From the NCBI RefSeq assembly GCF_000224145.3, contig NC_020166.2:4058939-4122938 (forward strand): 64,000 nt of DNA, read 5' to 3'. The notes below the pieces were generated by a model. It saw only the letters and a list, made by a program, of their open reading frames with translations. It was not told the DNA's origin and made no database searches. Shown piece after piece: positions 48,801 to 60,800 of the stretch. Within the stretch, counting starts at the first letter, position 1; every line of letters begins with the position of its first letter. Source of the DNA: Ciona intestinalis. Lineage: Eukaryota > Chordata > Ascidiacea > Phlebobranchia > Cionidae. Both the position numbers and the translations under genes were made by a program.

Positions 48801-51800
48801 GGATTATTAGTTATATTAAAAAGAAATGTTACTTTATGGGTAACTAGTTTTTTTTTCATTTTGTTTATGTATGGCTGATAATTTGGACAACCCATTAGTG
48901 ACCACTGGGTTGGAGTAATTCCCGTTAGGCGTCTTGCGCAAGGACCCATAATAAATAAATAAAACCCCATTAGTTCCCAACAAACAAAGTGATAAAGTTA
49001 AATATACAGGTCGTAAAATCGAAATAACAATAGAAATGAGCAGCACACACAAACACCTGTGCAAATGTAATGCAGTGGTTAAGGTGACGTAACATCGATC
49101 AGTGAGTGGAGTAATTACGAGTCGACCAGAGTTACCGAGATATTCGTAACCGTATTGAAACTGGGTGTTGGTTTGTCTTACAACACAATCATCTATATCC
49201 TGTAAACAAATTGTTGTGTTTTGAACTGTTTTTTTATATATCTATAATAATTCCTTAGTTTAATATGTAATCCATAAAAAAAGTGGAAAAATAAACTTAA
49301 TAATAAAGTGAACTTAATAATAATAAAAATACAACACAATCATCTATATCCTCTAAGTAAAGTGTTGTGTTTAAAACTGTTTTTTTTATAAATCTATAAT
49401 AATTTTTTTGTTTAAAATGTAATCCATAAAATAAGTGGAAAAGAATAAACTTAATAAAATAACCTCAATAATACTAAGGGTACAATAATACAAACTGGAA
49501 AGTTTATACTAAAAAAACCAAATCTTTATTCATTACATCATTTTTTGTTTTAATTATTTCCCATTCCGTATATCCGAAAAATTAGAGGTACATATATTTT
49601 ATCTATCTATAAAAATTCACTGTAGTAACAACAATTGATATTTATGTTATGTGAACTACCCCATATGCACAGCTATCTATACATCTATATCATAACATAA
49701 TTTTTATTTATCTTTTTAAAAACTATAGTGAAGATCATACCATTTAAAGAACAAAGAGAAAGGAATCAACAGCAAAACAACAGTTGGTAAAACATGCTAT
49801 GAATAAACAGTGTGGAAAAAAGTGCCAGTTAAAAAACATGGCGGTGGCACCCAACATATTCACACTACGTTACAAGTTATTATATTGCGCAGTATACCTT
49901 GTCCCAATACACACGAAGTTGTTGCAACCATTCAAACGCAGTGACGTCATTAGTTCCAGTTTTTATCAACTTATCGATGACATCACGAGCGTGAACCTCT
50001 ATGGTTACCAAAGCAACAACTTTCAATCGTTGGTTTTTGTTCAAATTTCCTCTGACGGCTTCAGAGTATTTGTTCAACATAGAGACCTTACAAAATAATA
50101 ATTATAACCCATGACGAACAATATTTCGAAATTTTACTCAATTTTTTTGGAGAATTCGTTTTGCGTTTTGTGATTAAAAGGAAAATTAAAGGAAATTATT
50201 CTTTAAACCAGTATTGGAAACACAGGCTTTCTCAGCGCAGGACACTTTTTTTGTAGACTCACTACAAAAAGTTTTGGAGAAATGCATAAGCTTATAGAGC
50301 TGAGTGTTAGGAAAATACCCATTTTCGTATCCATTTACACGTAATATAAGATATTAGCAGCTTCAAATGTATGTATTATTCTATTTTACAGAATTTTTAA
50401 AGATCTTTACAATCGGGCAGTCTTTTACAGTTCACCAGTTAAAAAAACTACACAAACAGTTTTTAAAATTACAAATGGTAGTTAACCTGTTTCTTTTTCA
50501 CACTCTTAAGAGCTTTCTTGTCTCCCCTCTCTTTACATGTAATTAAAGCTTTAATACAATCAGCTGTCCATTGAATTTGACTTGCTGTGATCACAGGCTG
50601 CATAGGAAAAATAGGAACACAAGTTTAAGTACAAAATATATAGTCTGTGGGGGAAGATGGGACACCTTTAGCACATATTGTCCAAATATCCTAAGCGTGT
50701 TTTAAACAATTTACAACGTTTTATGGGAGTCGTGAGGTCACGGTTTTATAATTCTTCAAAGGTTCTTTGTTTACTACCAAATGGGATGAGAAAATTAAAA
50801 TAAAAAGGTGTCCCATCTCCCACCACCCTACTATATTTACATATCCTACTTTGGTTAATGTCAAAATATTGTCAGGTTGCAATAACTCCTACCTGTCCCG
50901 GCCACTCTTTGATCCATTTATCTCTCTTACTGATCATCTTCTTCAAAGAAAGCCTTGTTTGTTTAAGAACCTCCTTCAATGTCCACCTCATGGTTTGTTC
51001 AACATCGCACAACCATGCCTCCACTGGACCTGAGGATTATCATTACATGATTGCTTTTGTTTTAGGGTTTAGTTATTGTAAATTCGTAAAAAACTGACAA
51101 AACTATCATAGGCTTTAATATCCAAAAAAAATGCAAACTCCAAATTACTGTTGTTTTACTTGAAAATAAACTAAATGTTGCACTACAGTAATGTTTCTAC
51201 ATACCTAAATAATTTTTTTTTCATTTGTGCATGTGGATAAAAAGAATATTTTTTTGCACACTTTTGTTTCTATTTTGTTTTTATACTTTACGTATACTTT
51301 TGTTTCTATTAGAAGTTTAACCTAACTAAAATAGATGGCTTGTTTGTCTGCTAGGTGTAGCGAACTCGCTTATTTTTTTTCAACTAAACGTAAATATGTT
51401 TTTAATAGTAAGCGTGTTTTAAAAATTGTTGTTTTGTCCCTATATTCTGTATTTCAATTAAAATATTTCTAAATCTTCGCTACTGTAATCGAAGAAACAA
51501 GTCAAAGTTATTATTATTGTATTAATAATAATCTTTCCAATTGTGCATGTGGATATAAATTTACCTTCTAAAATAACTGGATTCCCGAATTCGACATATT
51601 CTCCTTCACACGAATACATCCCCGATGCCTCCATCTTATTCCCGTGCCCAACCTTCTTCATCAACAGTGACTTGATGTTATCAAAACATTTCTTCAAGTG
51701 AGGTTGAACCTGAAGGGAAAAGCATAAAAATTGAAATGTTTTAGGAAGTGTGAAAACAAGTGAAGTAATTTAGTAAAACCAAACCTTTTTGAGAAAAAAT

Positions 51801-54800
51801 TAATCACAAGAAACAGAACAGATCGCATAAAATAAATTAAAAAAATTAGTTCAAAAAATGGACTTTTCCTAATACTGTATAACATAAATGGTTGTTTATA
51901 CATGCCACATATCATGGTAATAACACCTACGCTTTACTATAAACTTGGTAATATTTCAAAAAAATGATTAAAAAACAAATTATGCATAATCTTACAGCTT
52001 CTGGATTCCTAGATTGGCCAAGAATTTCAAGCAAATCGTCGTTTGAAAGGAAATAAAATCGCGGAAATATTTGTCTCTTTGTCTCAAGGTACATATCAAG
52101 GGATTTCTGAATCTCTTCAAGTTTGGTGTTCATGTCATTGAGGACCTCAAGTAAACCTAATATCCAAGAAAACAGATAATGTTACAACTGGATATTTCCA
52201 GGTTTCAATTACAATTAATTATTTGAAATCCTAGGACTTAACAAATATTATAAAAACCTATTGACCCTCTAGTAGTAAAACGACTGAAAGTAATTTTTAT
52301 TATTAAATAGTGTGTTGTGCCTTCATACACTTTGTGCTTAATTAAAAGTTAACAAGCTTGCAAAAAAGGTTTTTATCTGTATGACTGGCAATTTTAGACA
52401 ATAAAGACATGCATGTCTACAGCATTAACAGAAGTTAGTTTGGACTAGTTACACTACGGCTATGTTGCTCTAGCGACAGTGGCAGTGCTAAGGGCTGGTT
52501 ATGTCAAAAAAATTTCCTTACGACCTACACCTCACTACTTCATTTACATAAATATTTTGCTTTTAAATACTGTTTTCACCATTGAAATATTTATCAGCAT
52601 TGTTAATGAAATCTAAATTACATTTTGATAAAAAAATGTGCGAAAGTATGATAATATAGTTTTTAGTTGATTATAGCAACCTGGATGGTGTGTTCCTCTC
52701 TTGGCGTTGTTATCTTTGTTTAACCTCGTCATGATCACCTTCCACTTACTATTAATATCGTCAAACTCCGCTGATTCACGAGGAAGTTGTTTACGAATAT
52801 CCTCACCGAGGAAAATATTCTGAAATTTGTTTCTTACATTATAATTTCAATGACATCAGCAAATTACAACTAATTAAATAATATATATATATAATATAAC
52901 CCGCAGAAATTTTGCCATTATTTATATCTTCATTTGCAAGTTGTAGGTTATAGCATTAATTAACATACGAATTGTTTTGCAGCCCGTGAAGTAATAAACT
53001 TAGAACTACCAAGGTATTGCCCGATATTACACCCGCGAATAAGGTCCAACTATTGCATTACCATGCATCTGAACTAAATTATGTTTACATGCTGCACTCC
53101 CACGTAAATTCAAAACTCTATGCCAATGCATAAACATACAAATAAATAAACTACATGAAAATAATCCACAGCCAATAAAAGTCACCTCAAGGTACATCCA
53201 CTGTCGTTGTACAGTGAGTATCATCTCTATACACTCAAGTATAAGTGACAAGGCTCGCTCCCACGTATCAACAACTTTCTCGAAAGCTTTCACAAAGCGC
53301 GACGCCTTCATTGTTGATAGTGTCACCTGGTGATCTTCAAGTTGAAGGAAAATTTCATCCGTTCCACGCAGTCTGTGGGAAGATGATGTTATAATAATAA
53401 TAATAATAACTTTCTTTGTCTCCCTCGATTACGGTAACGAAGATTTGGAAATATTTTAAATAAAGAAGGGTATAGCGACAGAACAACAGTTGTTAAAACA
53501 CGCTTATAGTTAAAAACATATTTACATTTAGTTGAAAGAAAATAAGCGAGGTCGCTACACCTAGCGTAAAAACAAGGCATTTATATTTAATTATTATCAA
53601 GCTAAACTTCTAATAGAAACAAAACTGTGCATGAAGACACAATTCGTACAATGGATGTCTTAGAGCAGTAAGTAATGACAATCTGTTTTTCATATGTGAG
53701 GATACAGGCAAGAATTTTAACAACATAGTTTTATTAAGCAGAATATTTGGCTCCATAAACCTCGCGCATGCTTGACAGGTATGAGTTACTTTGCGAGTGA
53801 ATTGTTACATTTGCTGCTACATTTTCTGTATAGCTGACAATTTGGTCGGCCCATTTGTCTCCACTCAGTTGGAGCAACTACTGTTAAGTATCTTGCCCAA
53901 AGTTATGGATAAATATTAAATCAATAAGAATTTAATATTTCCCCAACAATATGATCAATATGATTAAAATTGTTTAGCTATACTCTTTTTTAGGTAATTT
54001 TTGTTGTTACTTAGATGATACACTTACTTTTTTTAATAGACAGACTTACTTGAAATGACCTTTATCTTTGTAAGTGGTAATATCAAGAGTGACATCTCTC
54101 CAAATATTTTCAATGCCAGCGAGTGTCTAAAATATAAGTTTCAAACACATTTGTAACAAACACATTTAAATAACATTAACATAACCAGATGATTGTTCTG
54201 CAACACAAAGAATAATAGTTGACCACCATGTTTACCTCTTCAATAGCAAGCTCCTTGCTTGCTGCTCCTGAAATCTCAGCAACTTTTTCAGCAAAAGCAT
54301 CCAATCCAAGATCAATGATTCGTTCCAATGTAAACGTCTCACTTAGATGATCAAACGGACGTTGAACCTGATGTGAATTAATAGAAATTTTAATAACGCC
54401 ATAAAATTAGACTTCAAAGTGTGTTGTATACGCATGTCCGGAAACTACAAAACTGGGCTCAAAAAATGCATCAACCAATCAAATAACCTGTGCTAGTCAT
54501 GTAATAATGAAATAATATTTCAGATGACGGCATTATAACATTATGGTATGATATGTGCAGCATATTTGGTGCATGAACTTGATGTGAATTCATACAGTTC
54601 TTATTTTCCCCATAAAATTATACTCCAAAATACCAGGTACATAGTAAGTGATAATTTAAACTTTGATAGAATATGTGTTATTTTAAAGCATGTAAACATA
54701 GAATATGTGTTATTTTAAATAGAGAGAATATGTGTTATAGATGGAATATGTGTTATTTTAAAGCATGTTACAGGAATTCAGGGAATTTATAAACAGAAAA

Positions 54801-57800
54801 AAGAACTTAGTCCCAATGACCTATTTATACCATAATTTGCCAAGACTATATTTCTTATTATTGCAAAAAACAAATTGCATACTATAGCCAAAGTATAAAA
54901 TTGTAAATATCAAATATAGGAATACTGACTTCAGTTTTAATTTGACTCCAATGTCTTTCTCTCATTGCATCGTTCTTTAGATCAGTAATAAGAGGCATTG
55001 TTCGTTTAAACTGATCAATCCTGTGTTTTGAATGTTCAACTATTTCCCATTCCTTTTCCTGGAATAATAAAAAGTATTTATTTAACAAACAGTATAATAT
55101 ATTTTAACGATTTATATTAAAAAGTGTTTTTTTTTTATTCTTTATGGGTGAGGTGCTTGTCAAGGACCTGGGATTTAGGCCAGCTTTGGTTCATATCCCT
55201 AACACCCGGAAAGTCCATTTAAGTCTCTCACGCAACCTGAATAACGTTACTAATACAACAGTATAAATTATTTCAATGATTGATACAAAATAGTGTTACT
55301 AATACTATGAAAAAAGTTATAACCTTAATTTTATAATTTAAAGTAAACTTACAACTTCATACTGACCTACTTTACAAGTTACATACAAAACACACACAAC
55401 CACAACCACCAATATACAAACACACAAATACGTTAAACAAACCTTCAGTTCTCTGCTGAGTTTATTGAGTTTTTTGTATAAATTTTGAGCCGTCATTTCC
55501 ATATCAGTTGTTACAAGATTCTTAAACTGTCCAACCTTCCATTCATCCCATAAGGATTCCCATTGTTTTGTCAGATCCCAAACCTTAACAAATGAAAAAT
55601 GATACATTTTTATCAGGTGAACAATAACTAAACTTGCATGTCTCATACACTTTTACAAATAAAAGTTTTTAAAAAATCCTAACGTTCCCTAAACAACTGT
55701 TGATAGTATGAGCGCATCATATTTTAAAATGTATAAATAACTAAAGTTTTAATTTATAAAAACAGAACACAAACCTGGTCAATATTGTCAAGATCTTTAT
55801 CAAGGTTAATCAGTTCCTTGGAAGGCTGTTGTTCAATTTTAAACAAACCAAGTCCTCGTCGCAAGGAAACTTCTTCTAATTTAAGATCACCCAGGTTCTT
55901 CCTAATAAGTGGGAAATTTTTTAAAGAAAGAAGTGTTTAATTTATAAAGTTAAATAAATCATTACTTCTTCATTTTACTTTTGTAAATTGCACAAACTTT
56001 AAAACTGTGAGCTTTACTGGTGAATAAATGTTATTAACCGTAAGTATGTTTTAACAAGTGTTGTTTTGCCGCTATATCCTGTCTTTTCAATTAAAATATT
56101 TCTAAAACTTCGCTACCCTACCGTAATCGAAGAGACAAATAAAGTTATTATTAAATTGTTAATATTATATCAAAAAACCCTATCCTTAAAAAAAAATTCA
56201 ATAAGTTCAAGAAACACATAACTAGTGAGCTTGTACAGATTTGGTAAAGAACTAGGCAAGAACTACCACCGATACACAAAATGTATGATAGTAGTGACTT
56301 ACATATGATGCTTAAGCAGTCAGAAACTTAACAAAACGAATAACTTACTTGAACTGGGCAATTAGGTCAATCGCATCCGATGATGTGAACTGGCTGCTGA
56401 ACGGACCTTGTTGAAGAAAATCGGAAGCAAGTCCATTCACTCTCTTCCTAAACTCTTCCGCTTGACTAAGAAGTCCGGTCTTAAACTTCTCTTTGTTCTT
56501 CTTTAGCATCACCTCAGAATCAATGATACATTGCTGGAAGTCGATCCATTCTTTGCCCAGGCCATCCAACCTTGTTTGTGTCTATGTAAATAAAATAAGA
56601 TATGTATTATTATAACTAGAGATTCAAATAAAATGTACGCAATTTATAAAACCAAAAATTAACCAGGATTAAACATATATGCACATATTAAACTATGCGG
56701 AAAGCAACAACTTGTAAAAACTTTAATATGCAACATATATAACAGTACACAAAACTTTATATATATCCCGGGGTGGGGGGAGATGGGACACTTTAAACCC
56801 CTAATATCTAAATATCCTGATCGTGTATTAAACAATTAACAACAGTCTATAGGAGTCTTGAGACTATAGTTTCATAATTCTTTGAATGTTCTTTGTTTAC
56901 TACCAAATGATACGTGAAAAAAAGAATAAAAATGCGTCCCATATTCCCCCACCCTACTATATAACAGTACGAGTCCCAACCTCTTCCTCAATTGCAACTT
57001 CATATTTTTCAAGGATTCCAAACTGTTCATGTATTGGTGGGATCCTTTGTTCAGTACCTTGTAACTCACCATGTAGTTTCTCCCATAAACCAAGTCCATC
57101 TCCCAACTCATCAAGTGTCTTTGGAACATGGCTTACCCTGGAACGCCATAGCACAGTGGACAATTAATAAACAGGTTAGAAACATAAATATAAATAAAAA
57201 GAAATAAAATTGAAAAAAAACTTAGTTGCTAGTCATATACACATTTATTTTAAATAAGATTTTGCCAATTCTAATTAAAAATTTATCCTGGTATAACGTA
57301 ATGTAATATAAAACACTTACTTTTCTGAGTTTGTTTGTAGGAACTCTGTAAGTTCAGCAAGTCGTTGTGAAGCCATGTCCTTGAGTAAAGTTGTAAACTT
57401 ATTCTGCCACTCATTGCAATGCGATAACAAAGCAAACTTGAGTGGTGAACAATCAAGGAGAACAAATTCAATATTAAGAACAGTTTCCTCTTTTTGAACG
57501 TTGTTGCTCACTTCAGCATATCTTGAATAGAAAGTGGAATTGTTAATTTCCAATTTTTATTAAAATTAAACTTAACAATTCTATTTAAGAGAATAAATAC
57601 TCCAGCAACAGAATGGCGATGTATTTACAAAACCAATAGTAAGAATTAGTTGTACACCTTTTTTATATAACTAAACAATAAAAATAAACTAATAAACCTG
57701 TTAAAAATGAAATACAGAAATAAAGACATTTCCATAAAAAAGATGGAACATATTTTTATTCTTCTTTGACCAGGTTTTTTTCTGTTATCCAGTTTGTTCT

Positions 57801-60800
57801 TCATTGAACATACAAACCAACAAATCCTAATACCTTCCAATGTCTGCATCAAAGCTCATGACGGGGGGATTTAGTCTTTGGTATCTTCGGATGAAAGCAT
57901 CTTTGTTAATTTCCCAGATCTCTTTATAATTATCCCATGTTGTGAGATAACTTTGAAGATGTTTGGAGTTCTCAAACATTCCTTCCTGGATCGTTCTTTG
58001 AACTTTTCTTGTCTCTTCATCTTTTTCTAAAAACAAGAAAAAATATGAAAAAAAAGTTTCCCCAAAAAAAAAAAAGGTTTTAAATAGAACAATATTGTTT
58101 TTAAAAGATGGAGAACAAGCAGTTTAAATATACAAATATGAAAAACATGTAAACTGTAAAATTAAAATGAAAAGCAATAATTTCTCATACCAATCATTAC
58201 AGCAATAGCTTCCTTATGGTCGTAATGCATTCTCTTCCCCCGTGCAAGATGCTCTGGTAATCTTCGAAAGTTTGCAATAGCTGTGGTTAGTTGTGTGCTC
58301 ACGTTACGCACAATGTTTGCTAGCTGTTGAAGTGTTGGGGAAAATTCAACCTGAAAGAGAAAAATTCATGCTTAACAATTATTGTGAAAAAAATTTCTTA
58401 TTAAATTTAAAAAATTAAAACACGAAAAAAATATAAAGTTTTTTTTTGTCGTGTAGCACTCAAAAAGTGGATTTTAAAACATTTTTCAGGTAAACACAGC
58501 TTCTGAAACTTATTTTCAAGCAACTATATAGTAAATGAAAAAGTGATACAACTTTTACAATAACATTCAAGAAGCATTGAGAGTTATTAATGGACTACCC
58601 ATCAGGTTAATAAGCATTCAAAGTTAAGCCCACAACCAATAAGTTAAAAGGGAGTGCCATTACCAACGCCGTTGCAAAGTGGCTAGCCCTCCCAATTTAA
58701 CCCAGAAGTAATGGGTTCAAGGCTCGTCACTGCTACCATTGTGGGTGTATGTGTCTTTGGGCAAGACACTTAATGGCGATTGCCCCAACCCAGTGGTAAC
58801 TAGTGTGTTGTCCAAATTATCAGCCATACATAAAAAAACATCCACAAAGTAACATGTGTTATAACGACTGTTGTTTTCTGACCACGCAAGGATAAAGTAA
58901 GTTACATTTACTCATTAAATGAATGATGAGTGTAAAAAGCAAAGTTATATTTTGCGATCACTATATCCATAAGAGCTACATACCACTGGTGTTTGGTTAG
59001 ACCCCGGTTGAAGAACAACTTTCACTCTAAAAAGAGGATTTGGGGTTGATTTTCCATCTCCGTTAATTGCTTTCGATATTTCAAGCAATGATGACTTGAT
59101 ATTGAGTCTAAAAGCATCTTCTACATGTTGATCCATTCTCTCTGTGTATCTCACCCAATGCTGCTGAACCTGTGAACCAAACAGATGATATTTACATGTT
59201 ACATAGTAACATAGCATGTTTGTATTTATTATTTGATTATTAGCATTTTACTCTCCTCCGTGACATATAGTAGGGGAGGGAGATGGGACACCTTTTCACT
59301 CTATTTTCTCGTCCAATTTGGTAGTAAACAAAAAACATTCAAAAAATAATAAAACCGTATCCTTACAAATCTCATAGACCCTTATTAATTGTTTAAAACA
59401 CAATCAGGATATTTGGATTATAAAACACAATTAGGATATTTGGATATATATACTTTAGGTTCAGGTTGAAAATTTAAAACTGTGCAATAAACACCTATAT
59501 AAAAAGATGGCAAGCTAGAATATTTTTAAATGGAAAAGGTGTGTTGTATTTATAATTTTATTAACTTAAAGGTATAAAGTATAGCTTTTTATTAAATAAT
59601 AGAAAAAAAAGGGACCAAGTCCAAAATATATTTATTGCATTACAGTTATTAATAGCAATAAAATAAACCAATAAAACAGTTCAGTATTTTTAATTATTAG
59701 TAAACAATAAAAATGGCCAAAAATATATTTAGTGCATTATAGTTATTAACATACTAATAAATGTTTTAAATTTAGCAATTTATTAGAGTATTGTTTCAGC
59801 ATAAACAATAAAAAAACATAAACAACGTACATCTGGTCCATCAGCTTTAAACACTTGATACGTATTCTTCATCGTTTGTAAAATATTTTTGTGAATTTCT
59901 TCGAGTCGTGTTTGAACGTTATTCCGATGACGAAACTGATCATCTTGGAACTCAAGGCCCTAAAATAAATGTTATCAAAATTTTCATCAATTAAAAATGT
60001 TTTGTTACTTAAGGGAGTTACACAACAGTGTATTATTAACCATGGAACACTGGTAAAAATATTACATGTAGAAATTACCAAACAAAAATAGAATAAAAAA
60101 CATGAACATAGGGTTTAAAACATAACATCTGCTTTGTTAGCCAATGGGTAAAAGAGTAAGGGCTTGCAAAACATAAAACGCAGAAACTGTTAAAGTTAAT
60201 TACCAGTTGGATGTTGGTCAGGTTAAGTTAATTACACCTAGAAAAAGCCTTGATTGATGATTCTTTTCTTACTATTTACCTGATAAATACGTTTTCCATC
60301 CAAGTGAACCAATATTAATTCACTAATTTTCCGACAGCTTTGTGCAATCTGGACATTTGCCAGTTTGTAATCATCAACCACTGTTTGGACCTAATCAATG
60401 ACGAAAAAAAAAATTAAATAGATGCAATTGTCTGAAACCAATAAGATAAACCAATTATACCAACCTTCTTACCAATTGAAAACAGATAAAATATTTCTTT
60501 AAAAAAAAATTACAAACCAAAAGTTTCTTATTTTATAAATTTTTTCCATACATTAAAACATGGGTTTAACCCTTTTCAAACTGGTTCTATCTATGAATAG
60601 TCTTTATCCATTAAACGACTGTTGTTTTGCTGTTAATTCATTTATTCTCAGTGTTTTAGTAGTATTACCTATGTTAAAATTAATCAAAATATTTAGACAT
60701 GTTTAAAAATATATCAACATGTTGGCACCTTCTTTGAGTGAAGTCTACATTCTCCAACAAAGAATTCTGAGATTCCCTTCGATGCCCAAGTAAATTTCAT

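Noticed and set aside
49784..50098. Plus-strand 104-codon frame
   Set aside because: It is the antisense shadow of the DNAH2 linker exon 49898-50086, which matches the family residue by residue.
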